Positions 26,443 through 35,795 of a stretch of DNA of 64,000 nucleotides are shown in pieces (position 1 is the stretch's first letter; each line of letters starts with the position of its first letter). The position numbers were made by a program, and so were the translations under genes. Source of the DNA: Alteribacter keqinensis (GTDB lineage: Bacteria; Bacillota; Bacilli; Bacillales; Salisediminibacteriaceae); assembly GCF_003710255.1 (NCBI RefSeq), contig NZ_RHIB01000001.1, positions 2,330,113-2,394,112 of the forward strand, written 5' to 3'. Under the pieces are notes generated by a model, which saw nothing but the letters and a program-made list of their open reading frames with translations, was not told the origin of the DNA and searched no databases.

Positions 26443-27588
26443 TTACAAGCCCATATTTTTCGCAATAATCGTTTTCATAATTTCATTTGTCCCGGCATAT
26501 ATCGCCGATACAGGAATGTCTCTGTAACGTCTGGCAATCTTGTATTCTTCCATATACCCGTATCCGCCATGGAGCTGCATACACGAAGAGGCTGTGTCTT
26601 TCGCCATTTCCGTCAGCTTCCACTTGGCCATTGAAACTTCGGTCACGACGTCTTCACCGGCCATATGTCTGGCAATAAGCTGATCGAGGAACGTGCGGCC
26701 CATTTCAATTTCTGTCGCCATTTCCACAAGCTTGAACTGGGTGTTCTGAAACTTGCTGACCGGCTGTCCGAATGCTTTTCGGGATTTCACATAGTCGATG
26801 GTCGTCTGAAGCATATCCTCAGCTGCCACCTGGGCACCAATTGCAACCAGGAGGCGTTCCTGCTGAAGCTTGTCCATCATATAAAGAAATCCTTTTCCTT
26901 CTTCACCGAGCAGGTTTTCCTTTGGCACCCGGCAGTCTTCAAAAATCAGCTCTGCGGTATCCTGGCTGTGCAGGCCGACCTTATCAAGTTTCCGGCCGCG
27001 GGAGAAGCCTTCTATTCCCCTTTCCACAACAATCAGACTCACACCTTTGTGCTTTGGTTCTGCTTTTGGGTCAGTCTTGCACGCAACCACAACCAGATCG
27101 GAATGGATTCCATTTGTAATAAACGTCTTCTGCCCGTTCAGAACATAATGATCTCCGTCTTTAATGGCCGTGGTCCTGATGTTGGCAAGATCCGATCCTG
27201 TCCCCGGTTCAGTCATAGCCAGTGCTGTAATCGTTTCCCCGGTCACACACTTAGGCAGCCAGCGTTCTTTTTGCTCCTTCGTGGCAAAAGCCGTAAGATA
27301 AGGAACCACCACATCGTTATGAAGACCAATGCCGATCATGCTTGTTCCGACCTTCTCCAGCTCTTCGTTAATCACAACAGAAAAGCCCCAGTCCACGCCT
27401 GAACCACCGTATGCTTCCTCTACATCGGGACACAGGAATCCCTGCTCCCCCATCTTTGTCCAGAATTCCCGGGTAATCATCCGGTCTTTTTCCCATTGAT
27501 CAAAGTGCGGATAGGCTTCCTTGTCCAAAAATTTCCGTAATGCCTGCCTGAACATCTGATGATCGTCTGTCAGGTATGGATGTTTCAT
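26443..27588 (-). CDS. Acyl-CoA dehydrogenase
   Basis: A 381-residue FAD-dependent dehydrogenase that introduces the 2,3 double bond into acyl-CoA and passes electrons to an ETF. LAMTEPGTGSDLANIRTTA (about 123-141) is the flavin-contact signature. The conserved C-terminal LHGGYGYMEEYKIARRYRD (about 342-360) includes the catalytic-base region (first E of EEY). It starts with a strong GAGGAGG ribosome site 15 bp after the SDR gene. Electron acceptors could be EtfAB or the FixAB pair encoded at 52-54 kb. Chain-length or branch preference is unknown. Confidence 0.93.
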   Translation of the reverse strand: MKHPYLTDDHQMFRQALRKFLDKEAYPHFDQWEKDRMITREFWTKMGEQGFLCPDVEEAYGGSGVDWGFSVVINEELEKVGTSMIGIGLHNDVVVPYLTAFATKEQKERWLPKCVTGETITALAMTEPGTGSDLANIRTTAIKDGDHYVLNGQKTFITNGIHSDLVVVACKTDPKAEPKHKGVSLIVVERGIEGFSRGRKLDKVGLHSQDTAELIFEDCRVPKENLLGEEGKGFLYMMDKLQQERLLVAIGAQVAAEDMLQTTIDYVKSRKAFGQPVSKFQNTQFKLVEMATEIEMGRTFLDQLIARHMAGEDVVTEVSMAKWKLTEMAKDTASSCMQLHGGYGYMEEYKIARRYRDIPVSAIYAGTNEIMKTIIAKNMGL

Positions 27589-27605
27589 AAATAAACCTCC
27601 TCTTT

Positions 27606-28373
27606 TTACTTTGGCTGCATTCGAATTGCGCCGTCGAGACGGATCACTTCCCCATTCAACATCGGGTTTTCTATAATTGCTCCTGCCAATTTTGCGTACT
27701 CTTCCGGCTGTCCGAGGCGCGACGGAAACGGGGTCATTTTTCCAAGAGCATCCCTCGCTTCATCAGGTAAAGATGCAAACATAGGTGTATCAAACAACCC
27801 TGGCGCAATGGTCATTACCCGAATACCGGAAGAAGCCAGCTCTCGTGCAATCGGCAGTGTCATTCCAACAACCCCGCCTTTTGATGCACTGTAGGCAGCC
27901 TGCCCAATTTGACCGTCGAATGCAGCGACAGAAGCCGTGTTGATGATGACTCCTCTTTCACCATTTTCTTGCAATGTATTCGCTTTCATTTTGTCAGCCG
28001 CCAAACGAATGACATTAAACGTCCCTAAAAGATTTACTTCAATTGTCTTCGAAAAACTCTCCAGACTATGGATCCCTTTTCTTCCGTTCACTTTCTCTGC
28101 CACACCAATTCCCGCACAATTTACAACTGTATTTATTTCACCGAATACATTACTACCTTTGTCCAATGCTTTGGCAATTCCTTCTTCGTCTGTTACGTCT
28201 CCCTTTACAAAAAGTGCATGTTCGCCTAATTCACCGGCTAACTTTTCACCATTTTCACTGGACCGGTCAAAAATGACAGCCTTTCCTCCATGGACAATCG
28301 TATATCTGACAACCGCCTCACCGAGGCCGGAAGCTCCACCTGTTACAAATGCTGTTGTCTCCTTTAGATTCAC
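27606..28373 (-). CDS. SDR 3-hydroxyacyl-CoA dehydrogenase (HSD10-like)
   Basis: A 255-residue classical SDR starting at GTG 28373 behind AAAGGAGG. The NAD motif is [13 protein letters not shown] (about 9-21), DVTDEEG and NCAGIG follow, and the catalytic Ser-Tyr-Lys is in [22 protein letters not shown] (Tyr about 158). The closest type is the 17beta-HSD10/3-hydroxy-2-methylbutyryl-CoA dehydrogenase group, which oxidises 3-hydroxyacyl-CoA, often from branched chains. It is the first gene of the acyl-CoA operon. No FadR-type operator is evident upstream; array B (21-bp repeats) lies there instead. Confidence 0.88.
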   Translation of the reverse strand: MNLKETTAFVTGGASGLGEAVVRYTIVHGGKAVIFDRSSENGEKLAGELGEHALFVKGDVTDEEGIAKALDKGSNVFGEINTVVNCAGIGVAEKVNGRKGIHSLESFSKTIEVNLLGTFNVIRLAADKMKANTLQENGERGVIINTASVAAFDGQIGQAAYSASKGGVVGMTLPIARELASSGIRVMTIAPGLFDTPMFASLPDEARDALGKMTPFPSRLGQPEEYAKLAGAIIENPMLNGEVIRLDGAIRMQPK

Positions 28374-28405
28374 TTTCTGTAACCTCCTTTGTTCTCTCTT
28401 CTAGG

Positions 28406-28510
28406 CTAAATCGTTTAAATCGGGGGCTAACTTGTTTAAAACCCGCTCTAACCTGTTTAAACTTCATCCTAACCTGTTTAAACTTCGTCCTAACCTGTCT
28501 ATACCTGCTC
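28406..28510. repeat. 21-bp tandem repeat array B (five units)
   Basis: Five 21-bp units starting at 28406, 28427, 28448, 28469 and 28490, best conserved as CTAACCTGTTTAAACTTC. The consensus is the reverse complement of array A's, and both arrays end with the same CGTTTAAATC-type unit. The array lies between the acyl-CoA operon start and the appC stop. Confidence 0.9.
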
Positions 28511-28533
28511 CTCCACTTATCTTTACAAAACAA

Positions 28534-28562
28534 ATGCACTTTCTTCCAGGAAGAAAGTGCAT
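28534..28562 (-). terminator. Terminator after the app operon
   Basis: ATGCACTTTCTTCC pairs with GGAAGAAAGTGCAT, a near-perfect palindrome followed on the minus strand by TTGTTTTGT. Confidence 0.75.
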
Positions 28563-28574
28563 TAATTTGTATTC

Positions 28575-29489
28575 CTAACTTTTCATTTTCGGATCAAGAG
28601 CATCTCTCAGCCCATCCCCGATCATGTTAAACCCGAGAACCACAAGCATAATGGAGAATCCGGGGAATAACACCGTCCACGGAGCACTTTGAATGTACTG
28701 CCGTGAATCCGAGAGCATTCTCCCCCACTCCGGTGTCGGCGGCTGAGCACCCAATCCGAGAAAGCCAAGAGCCGCAGCTTCAAGAATTGCCGTACCAAAT
28801 CCCAGCGTAGCTTGTACAATAATCGGTGCCGTACTGTTCGGCAGCACGTGGTGGAAAAGGATCCGGGTACTTTTCATCCCCTGCGCTTTCGCTGCAAGAA
28901 TATATTCTTCCTGTCTGATGGAAATTACCTTCGACCGGACGAGACGTCCAAAAATCGGAATGTTAATGATCGCTATGGCGATCAGGGCATTCTGTAATGA
29001 CGGACCAAGCATGGATACGATAGCAATTGCTAACAGGATACTTGGAAATGCAAGCATGATATCAAATATTCTCGAGATAATCATGTCAACCCATTTACCA
29101 TAAAACCCTGCAATAATACCGAGTAATGAACCAAAGATCATGGCTCCTGTTACAGCAAAAAATCCAACAAGAAGTGAAATCCTTGCACCGAAAACGATCC
29201 TGGCGAATATATCACGGCCCGAGTAGTCTGTACCAAACCAGTGTGCTGCAGACGGCCCCTGAAGTCTGTCTGCTGCATTCATACCGCTTATGGAATGACT
29301 CGTTAACAAAGGTGCAAAAATAGCCATAAAAATGAAGAAAAACACAATACACAGGCCTACGATTGCCAGCTTGTTCTTTCTAAGCTGCCAATAGGCTTCT
29401 CTCCATGGCGATATGGATTCAACTCTGGACAGCTGGGGTTTTTCCGGTCCCTGCATCGGCTTTTTCGTTGATTGTTTAGCTGTTTCCAT
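28575..29489 (-). CDS. appC: Oligopeptide ABC transporter permease AppC
   Basis: A 304-residue DppC/OppC-type inner-membrane permease. It has an N-terminal cytosolic arm and first helix (about 38-60), the OppC-N motif, then a five-helix core with the EAA loop, seen as EAAALGFLGLGAQPPTPEWGRML, quoted in part (AALGFLGLGAQPPTPEWG, about 237-254). It pairs with AppB to form the channel. GGGGGAGG precedes the ATG. It is the last gene of a five-gene operon in the order D-F-A-B-C, as in the B. subtilis app operon. Confidence 0.9.
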   Translation of the reverse strand: METAKQSTKKPMQGPEKPQLSRVESISPWREAYWQLRKNKLAIVGLCIVFFFIFMAIFAPLLTSHSISGMNAADRLQGPSAAHWFGTDYSGRDIFARIVFGARISLLVGFFAVTGAMIFGSLLGIIAGFYGKWVDMIISRIFDIMLAFPSILLAIAIVSMLGPSLQNALIAIAIINIPIFGRLVRSKVISIRQEEYILAAKAQGMKSTRILFHHVLPNSTAPIIVQATLGFGTAILEAAALGFLGLGAQPPTPEWGRMLSDSRQYIQSAPWTVLFPGFSIMLVVLGFNMIGDGLRDALDPKMKS

Positions 29490-29508
29490 AGTGTATTCCC
29501 TCCCCCGT

Positions 29509-30510
29509 CTAGTATTTGATTCTCGGATCTATATAACTGTAGAGGAGATCAACGACCAGATTGATGACAACGAACATGGTAGCTATTACAAGAATTCCAG
29601 ACTGAATAACCGGATAATCACGATTGCCGATAGCTTCATACACATACCTGCCGATTCCAGGCCAGCTGAAGATGGTTTCAGTAAGAATTGCTCCTCCTAA
29701 AAGAGTCCCCGTTTGAAGACCAACAACCGTTAATACAGGAATGACGGCGTTTTTAAATGCGTGACGGTAAATAACGGTGAATGTCCGGGATCCTTTTGCC
29801 TGAATCGTACGGATATAATCATGACGTAAAACCTCAAGCATACTCGAGCGTGTCATCCTGGCAATTATCGCCATCGGAATCGTTCCCAGAGCGATTCCGG
29901 GGAGGATTAAATGTTTAAACGATGTCCACCACTGATCGAGTCGTCCATTAATAATAGAGTCAATCAGATAAAAGTGAGTGGTTGTCTCTATCGGATCTCT
30001 TGGATTCGCACGGCCAAAAGCAGGCAGCCAGCCCAGTTCCTGAGCAAAGATCCACTGCTGCATTAGTCCGAGCCAGAAGATCGGCATCGATACCCCGATA
30101 AGAGCGATGATCATCGCCGTGTAATCAAATAATGAGTTTTGTTTCCAGGCACTGATGATTCCTGCGTTTACTCCCACCACAACGGCAAAAATCATTGCAA
30201 AGATCGTCAGTTCAACCGTAGCTGCAAGGTAAGGTCTGATTTCAGACGAGATCTCACCTCTTGTACGAAGAGATGTACCCAGATCCCCTTGTACAAGCCC
30301 GGCCATATAATTACCGTACTGTACAAAGTAAGGTTCATTAAGGCCAAGCTGTTCTTCAAGGGTTGCAATTGCCTGGGGAGTTGCCTGTTCTCCCAGAATG
30401 GTTTGTGCCGGGTTACCCGGAATGAGGTGGATGATCGAAAACGTAATTAATGACATTCCGATCAATACCGGAATGAGCATGAGTAACCTTCTTATTGTAT
30501 ATGAGAGCAT
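29509..30510 (-). CDS. appB: Oligopeptide ABC transporter permease AppB
   Basis: A 333-residue DppB/OppB-type permease. The opening MLSYTIRRLLMLIPVLIGMS is the classic first helix, PGNPAQTILGEQATPQ lies in the periplasmic-side loop, and the EAA coupling loop reads RTIQAKGSRTFTVIYRHAFK (about 240-259). GAILTETIFSWPGIGRYVYE follows. The start is placed at ATG 30510; a GTG at 30519 in the same frame is an alternative. Peptides bound by AppA would pass through the AppB-AppC pore. Confidence 0.9.
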   Translation of the reverse strand: MLSYTIRRLLMLIPVLIGMSLITFSIIHLIPGNPAQTILGEQATPQAIATLEEQLGLNEPYFVQYGNYMAGLVQGDLGTSLRTRGEISSEIRPYLAATVELTIFAMIFAVVVGVNAGIISAWKQNSLFDYTAMIIALIGVSMPIFWLGLMQQWIFAQELGWLPAFGRANPRDPIETTTHFYLIDSIINGRLDQWWTSFKHLILPGIALGTIPMAIIARMTRSSMLEVLRHDYIRTIQAKGSRTFTVIYRHAFKNAVIPVLTVVGLQTGTLLGGAILTETIFSWPGIGRYVYEAIGNRDYPVIQSGILVIATMFVVINLVVDLLYSYIDPRIKY

Positions 30511-30616
30511 CGCATTCACCTGGCTTCCATTTGAACGTTATGTAAGTCTTGTTTTAAAAAAGGATAGAGAGAGAGGATCAAGAACGTCCCCTCTCAGACT
30601 CCTTTTCACTATGAAA

Positions 30617-32317
30617 TTAGTTAGTAAGCTCAACCTCTAATAACGCTTCACTTGTAGACGGGTGAGGTACATACCCTTGAACTCTGTCACTTCCTGCCAG
30701 TACAGGAGTTGTGTGCACAAGTGGAATTAATGGCGCATCATCATGGACGACTTCCTGTGCTCTTTCATAAAGCTCAGCACGCTCATCTTCATCCACGCTT
30801 ACTTTCGCCTGGTTAAAGAGATCATCCGCTTCGTCGCTTCGGTAGAAAGTACGGTTACCACCTGGAATCGCACTAGAGTGAAGCAGGTTTCCGAAGAAGT
30901 AATCCGGATCACCGTTTGTACCGGACCAGCCAAGCATGAACACGTCCTGCTCACCTTGTTCTGTTCTTTCAAGATACGTTGCCCACTCCATGGAAACAAT
31001 GTTCGCAGTTACACCAATAGCAGCGAAGTTTTCCTGAAGAACCTCGGCAGCACGCTGCGGATCCGGCATATACGGACGTGCAACAGGCATTGTCCAAAGG
31101 TCAAATTCCATACCGTCGGCATGACCTGCTTCTTCAAGCAGTTCCATGGCACGGTCAGGATCGTATTCGTATTCTTCGATAGCATCGTTGTATCCCAGGT
31201 ATCCAGGAGGAATAATGTTTTTCGCAGGTTCTGCAAGTCCCGCATAAAGAACAGAGATTAGCGTTTCTTTATCAACAGCATGGTTAAACGCCTGACGTAC
31301 AAGAACATCATCAAACGGCTCTTTGTCCATGTTAAAGCCCAGGTAACCAATGTTGTTTGTTGTACGTTCAAACACAGTTAATCCATCTTCACTTTCAATT
31401 ACTTCAACATCATCAGGATCTAGACCGTCCATCATGTCGATCTCGCCTGTTCTAAGAGCTGTAAGTCTTGCAGAGTTATCAGGAATTACAGTAAAGATAA
31501 CACTGTCAAGCTTAGGAAGACCTTCCTGCCAGTAGTCTTCATTTTTCTCAAGAACAATCTGATCGTCACGAGTCCAGCTTACAAATTTAAACGGACCTGT
31601 TCCGACAGGGTTTTCATTAATCGCACTTCCATACTCCTCAAAAGCTGCAGGAGAGGTGATGGAGAAATAGCTCATGCCCATGTTCTGAATGAAAGATCCA
31701 AGCTGCTCATTAAGAACAAATTCAACTGTGTAGTCATCTACAACGTTAATTTCTGAGATTACGTGACCGTCATCTCCTGCGAAACCGCCAAACTGAGTTC
31801 CATATACACTGTATGTGTATCCTTCGTCAGCAAAGTGGTACTCATGATCAGGGTCAGCCCATCTTTCAAAGTTCAACTTAACAGCATCAGCGTTAAAGTC
31901 CGTTCCATCATGGAACGTTACGCCTTCTTCTAAGTAAAATGTGAACGTCAGACCGTCATCGGAAACGTCCCAGTCGTGTGCAAGCCCCGGGCCGATTTCA
32001 AACGAGTCATCGTCGAACTTCAATAAACTTTCATAGATTTGCTCGGTTACACGGGAGGATTCCCCGTCAGTTACACTTGCATAGTCAAGACTTACAGAGT
32101 CACCGCCGCGGGCGAAGATTAATGTCTGGTCTTCAGCCAGGTCCGAAGATTCTGCACCATCGTCTCCTGCATCCCCATCATCAGCGTCATCATCTGTTGT
32201 TTCTCCGCTGTCTTCCCCTGCTTCTCCACCATCAACGTCTTCGTCTCCACCACATGCAGCCATTACAGCTACAAGAGCAATTGAGAGAAGCAACAACCAA
32301 AGACTTTTCTTCCCCAT
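30617..32317 (-). CDS. appA: Oligopeptide-binding lipoprotein AppA
   Basis: A 566-residue SBP_bac_5 family binding protein. The signal ends in A-A-C (Cys about 22), followed by an Asp/Gly/Glu linker of about 40 residues that is unusually acidic. The binding domain begins TLIFARGGDSVSLDYA and contains LLKFDDDSFEIGPGLAHDWDV, quoted in part (GPGLAHDWDVSDDGLTFTF), VTFHDGTDFNADAVKLNF and ENPVGTGPFKFVSW, all standard for peptide or nickel binders. It captures peptides outside the cell and hands them to AppBC. Confidence 0.92.
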   Translation of the reverse strand: MGKKSLWLLLLSIALVAVMAACGGDEDVDGGEAGEDSGETTDDDADDGDAGDDGAESSDLAEDQTLIFARGGDSVSLDYASVTDGESSRVTEQIYESLLKFDDDSFEIGPGLAHDWDVSDDGLTFTFYLEEGVTFHDGTDFNADAVKLNFERWADPDHEYHFADEGYTYSVYGTQFGGFAGDDGHVISEINVVDDYTVEFVLNEQLGSFIQNMGMSYFSITSPAAFEEYGSAINENPVGTGPFKFVSWTRDDQIVLEKNEDYWQEGLPKLDSVIFTVIPDNSARLTALRTGEIDMMDGLDPDDVEVIESEDGLTVFERTTNNIGYLGFNMDKEPFDDVLVRQAFNHAVDKETLISVLYAGLAEPAKNIIPPGYLGYNDAIEEYEYDPDRAMELLEEAGHADGMEFDLWTMPVARPYMPDPQRAAEVLQENFAAIGVTANIVSMEWATYLERTEQGEQDVFMLGWSGTNGDPDYFFGNLLHSSAIPGGNRTFYRSDEADDLFNQAKVSVDEDERAELYERAQEVVHDDAPLIPLVHTTPVLAGSDRVQGYVPHPSTSEALLEVELTN

Positions 32318-32367
32318 CTTGTTTCCCCCTTCATTTTTTAAGCTTAAATTATAAAACTTGCAGCCTG

Positions 32368-33351
32368 TCAGTTCTTTACGGTTTCATCGTAGAGATGGCA
32401 GGCCACAAAATGGTTAACAGAATGTTCTTTAAATTCCGGGCGTACTTGTTTACACACATCCATTGCTTCCGGACATCGTGTATGAAAAGCGCATCCTGAG
32501 GGCGGGTTTGACGGACTTGGCACGTCCCCCTGTAAAATGATGCGTTCCTTTTTCACATCCGGATCCGGGTTCGGTACAGCTGAGAGAAGTGACTTCGTAT
32601 ATGGATGAAGCGGATTGTCATACAAATCTTCATTATCCGACAGTTCTACCATACGTCCGAGATACATCACCCCGATACGGTCACTGATATGTTTAACAAC
32701 ACTGAGATCATGGGCAATAAACAAATAGGTCAGCCCAAACTCCTCCTGCAAGTCTTCCATGAGGTTTAGTATCTGAGATTGAATAGATACATCCAGGGCC
32801 GAAACCGGCTCATCACAGACAATGAGTTTTGGATTTACAATCAATGCCCGGGCAATACCGATCCGCTGACGCTGTCCCCCGCTGAACTGGTGAGGGTATC
32901 TCGATGCATGCTCTCCCGGGAGGCCGACAACTTCAAGAATCTCCCGGACTTTTTTTCTCCGTTCCTCTTTATCTCCGATACCGTGAACGATCAATGGTTC
33001 ACCGAGAATCTTTTCTACTTTATGACGCGGATTGAGTGACGCATAAGGATCCTGGAATATGATCTGCATATCCCTGCGCATCTTCCGCATTGCGTCCTCA
33101 CTAAGCCCGGTAATGTCTTTTCCCTCAAAGAGGACTTGTCCGTCCGTTGGCTCTGTCAGTCTGAGGAGTGCTTTTCCCGTTGTGGATTTTCCACAGCCGG
33201 ACTCTCCTACAATTCCGAGGACTTCTTTTTCATATACGGTAAAGGAAACGTCATCAACGGCCTTTACTTCACCGACCTTTTTTGAAAAAACGCCGCCGGT
33301 GACGTCGAAATATTTCTTTAAACCTTTGACTTCAAGTAATGGTTTAGACAT
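32368..33351 (-). CDS. appF: Oligopeptide ABC transporter ATPase AppF
   Basis: A 327-residue ATPase. Walker A is GESGCGKST (about 46-54), the signature FSGGQRQRIGIARAL (about 150-164), and Walker B KLIVCDEPVSALDVS (about 168-182). The C-terminal oligo-HPY region has four cysteines (GCAFHTRCPEAMDVC and ACHLY) that in relatives bind an Fe-S cluster. The start is placed at 33351 (MSKPLLEVKGLKKYF) with GAGGTGG upstream, overlapping the appD stop by 8 bp; an upstream ATG at 33408 is less likely. Confidence 0.92.
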   Translation of the reverse strand: MSKPLLEVKGLKKYFDVTGGVFSKKVGEVKAVDDVSFTVYEKEVLGIVGESGCGKSTTGKALLRLTEPTDGQVLFEGKDITGLSEDAMRKMRRDMQIIFQDPYASLNPRHKVEKILGEPLIVHGIGDKEERRKKVREILEVVGLPGEHASRYPHQFSGGQRQRIGIARALIVNPKLIVCDEPVSALDVSIQSQILNLMEDLQEEFGLTYLFIAHDLSVVKHISDRIGVMYLGRMVELSDNEDLYDNPLHPYTKSLLSAVPNPDPDVKKERIILQGDVPSPSNPPSGCAFHTRCPEAMDVCKQVRPEFKEHSVNHFVACHLYDETVKN

Positions 33352-34363
33352 GAGTCGCTTCCACCTCTTTCTTTTCATAGAGGAAACAGCGGCACGTGTG
33401 TGTCTCACTCATTTCAAGGAGTTCAGGGTCTTCTTTAAAGCATCTGTCAAAGGCATGCTCACACCTCGGGGCAAAGCGGCAGCCCGCAGTAATGCTTCCC
33501 GGTTTTGGAACATTACCCGGAATCGAGTACAGGCGCTCGTTACGCTTGTCGATCTTCGGAAGCGATTTAATCAACCCCTGGGTGTAAGGGTGCTTCGGCT
33601 CCTTTAAAATCGTTCTTACAGTCCCTTTTTCCACGACTTTTCCTGCGTACATAACAACGACTCTGTCACACATTTCCGCTACTACGCCGAGGTCATGAGT
33701 AATGAGCATGATTGCTGTTCCTTTTTCCTTGTTGAGCTTTTTCATCAATTCCAGGATCTGGGCCTGAATGGTAACATCAAGAGCTGTTGTGGGCTCATCA
33801 GCAATAAGCACTTCAGGATCACATGCCATGGCAATCGCAATCATCACACGCTGACGCATCCCGCCTGACAGCTGGTGTGGATATTCATCCACAATTTCTT
33901 CTGCCCTCGGGATTCCTACAAGTTTCAGCATATCTATTGCGATGGATCTGCCTTCTTTTTTTGAAACAGCACGGTGGTTCCTGACCCCTTCAATAATTTG
34001 AAATCCAATCGTATACAAGGGATCGAGAGAGGTCATAGGCTCCTGAAAAATCATGGCAATTTGATTTCCCCTGATCTGTCTCATACGCTTTTTGCTTACT
34101 TTCACAAGGTTTTCGGTTACTTCCTTGTTGTTTTTTTTCTGCCTGAAAAGGATTTCGCCTCCAACGATTTTTCCTGGAGGCTTAGGAATGAGGCCCATTA
34201 CAGAAAGTGAGGTAACACTTTTACCGCATCCTGATTCTCCTACAACCCCAAGGACCTCTCCTTCATCAATAGAAAAGCTGACACGGTCAACAGCAGGTAT
34301 TTCTCCACGATCTGTAAGAAAGTGCGTTTGAAGCTCGTTAATTTCAAGAACTGGTTTTTTCAT
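33344..34363 (-). CDS. appD: Oligopeptide ABC transporter ATPase AppD
   Basis: A 339-residue ATPase, partner of AppF. Walker A is GESGCGKSVTSLS, the signature LSGGMRQRVMIAIAM, and Walker B EVLIADEPTTALDVT. The C-terminal four-Cys region (CRFAPRCEHAFDRC, then THTCRC) suggests an Fe-S cluster. GGAGG lies just before the ATG at 34363, which is chosen over an in-frame ATG at 34423. It is the first gene of the app operon. The 347-bp divergent region upstream should hold the operon promoter. Confidence 0.92.
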   Translation of the reverse strand: MKKPVLEINELQTHFLTDRGEIPAVDRVSFSIDEGEVLGVVGESGCGKSVTSLSVMGLIPKPPGKIVGGEILFRQKKNNKEVTENLVKVSKKRMRQIRGNQIAMIFQEPMTSLDPLYTIGFQIIEGVRNHRAVSKKEGRSIAIDMLKLVGIPRAEEIVDEYPHQLSGGMRQRVMIAIAMACDPEVLIADEPTTALDVTIQAQILELMKKLNKEKGTAIMLITHDLGVVAEMCDRVVVMYAGKVVEKGTVRTILKEPKHPYTQGLIKSLPKIDKRNERLYSIPGNVPKPGSITAGCRFAPRCEHAFDRCFKEDPELLEMSETHTCRCFLYEKKEVEATHV

Positions 34364-34710
34364 GGAAATCCTCCGGTTTCTATGTATGAGGAAAGAATGG
34401 AATATACGAAATATCAATATCATTATGTAAAATACTTATTTTTTCTTATTAATGGAAGAATACTATATGTGTAAATATAAATCAATTGAATTTTTATAAT
34501 TTTAAAATAATTCTGCATTAAAAATGACCTATTTTATCTTCTGTTACATTGTGAACTTTTCGTGATTTAACAGCAAAAATCAGGGCACATCACGGACTAT
34601 CAGGAGATATTTTTACCTTTGATGTCGAAGAGTAAGGATAAATAACTATTTTATAGTAAATAAGATATTTAAATAGTAATTCCAATTTTTAAAAAGGCCG
34701 GTGTAGCCCA
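34364..34710. other. AT-rich divergent intergenic region
   Basis: A 347-bp gap between appD (minus) and the cation exchanger gene (plus). It is very AT-rich with many short A/T runs and no ORF. A CodY-like box with three mismatches (AATTTTAAAATAATT, 34498-34512) is present but unconvincing in such sequence. I see no clear promoter hexamer pair. Confidence 0.5.
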
Positions 34711-35664
34711 ATGATGTATATTCTTTTAATTGCAGGATTTATTCTCCTGATAAAAGGAGCCGACTATTTTATAAACGGCTCTTCAAATATCGCCAAGCTT
34801 CTCAGAGTTTCCCCTCTTGTCATCGGACTGACGATCGTTGCCTTTGGGACCGGTGCTCCGGAAGCAACGGTCAGTATTATTGCAGCTCTTGAAGGAACCG
34901 CTGATGTAACAATCGGTAACGTTGTGGGAAGTAACATTATGAACATGTCTATCGTGATTGGAATAACGGCTATGATATCTCAATTGAGTGTCAAAAGTTC
35001 CACGATTAAAAAGGAAATTCCTTTTACTTTTCTTGCGAGTGTCGCGTTTCTTGTCCTGATCAGCGACCGTTTTTTACAGGGAACAAGCGAGAACATTATT
35101 ACACGAAGTGACGGCATCATTTTGCTTTTATTTTTTTCCATCTTTATGTACTACGTTATTGAAGCAGCAAGAAATTCCCGTGACCCTGTCGTTGAAGATC
35201 TGGAAGGACAGTCGGGGACCTGGGGGAAAAACATCCTTATTACCGTGGCCGGTCTTGCCGCCATCGTTCTGGGGGGTTATCTCGTTGTTGAAAGCAGTAC
35301 AGACATTGCTATCTCATTCGGGATGAGTGAAACACTTGCTGGTCTCACGATTGTTGCGATCGGCTCCTCACTTCCTGAACTGATTACTTCTATTACAGCA
35401 GCCTTGAAAAAACAAAGTGAAATAGCCATCGGTAATATAGTCGGAAGCTCGATTTTTAACATTCTTTTCGTTTTAGGGGCAGCCTCCCTTATCACCCCTC
35501 TCCCCGTGGATCCTAAAATCTTTCTCGATGCCATGGTCATGATTGCATTAACCGTTCTGCTGTTCCGATTCTCAAGAACCTATTCCATTGTGGGCCGCTA
35601 TGAAGGCTTGACGTTAACCGTTGCCTACGTGGTGTATCTGATTTATATCATTATCAGAAATTGA
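34711..35664 (+). CDS. Cation/Ca2+ exchanger, CaCA (YrbG-like) family
   Basis: A 317-residue membrane antiporter with about ten helices arranged as two inverted repeats. The two alpha-repeats are visible: GTGAPEATVSIIAALEG (about 47-63) and GSSLPELITSITAALKK (about 219-235), each followed by IGN(V/I)VGS(N/S)I. The paired Glu residues bind the cation. Such proteins exchange Ca2+ for Na+ or H+ and could serve Na+/Ca2+ homeostasis in a salt-adapted cell. It is a single gene ahead of the threonine operon, from which it is separated by a separate promoter. Confidence 0.9.
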   Translation: MMYILLIAGFILLIKGADYFINGSSNIAKLLRVSPLVIGLTIVAFGTGAPEATVSIIAALEGTADVTIGNVVGSNIMNMSIVIGITAMISQLSVKSSTIKKEIPFTFLASVAFLVLISDRFLQGTSENIITRSDGIILLLFFSIFMYYVIEAARNSRDPVVEDLEGQSGTWGKNILITVAGLAAIVLGGYLVVESSTDIAISFGMSETLAGLTIVAIGSSLPELITSITAALKKQSEIAIGNIVGSSIFNILFVLGAASLITPLPVDPKIFLDAMVMIALTVLLFRFSRTYSIVGRYEGLTLTVAYVVYLIYIIIRN

Positions 35665-35766
35665 AGAAGATTTTCTTCTCCCCAGCTTCCCCAATGCAGC
35701 AGGGGATGTAAGCGCAACCATCATCTTTTTTCGATTCCCCTGCTGAAAAAATAAGGAGAAACAGGG

Positions 35767-35795
35767 TTGTAAAAGAGCTGATTCCCCTCTATAAT
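35767..35795 (+). promoter_or_regulatory. Sigma-A promoter of the hom-thrC-thrB operon
   Basis: TTGTAA at 35767-35772, a 17-bp spacer and a perfect TATAAT at 35790-35795, 63 bp before the hom start. The leader then forms the stems listed next. A 10-bp stem (CAGCAGGGGA with TCCCCTGCTG, 35697-35745) just upstream is outside this transcript. Confidence 0.8.

Noticed and set aside
28318..28539. Open frame across array B reading FKQVR heptads
   Set aside because: It lacks a ribosome site and overlaps the SDR start; the heptads follow from the 21-bp period. Kept only as a rival idea in the findings.
34498..34512. CodY box upstream of the app operon
   Set aside because: Three mismatches in a region made almost wholly of A and T; such matches are expected by chance.
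35697..35745. 10-bp stem before the hom promoter as a T-box or riboswitch
   Set aside because: It lies upstream of the clear sigma-A promoter, lacks T-box motifs, and has no T-run on either strand.
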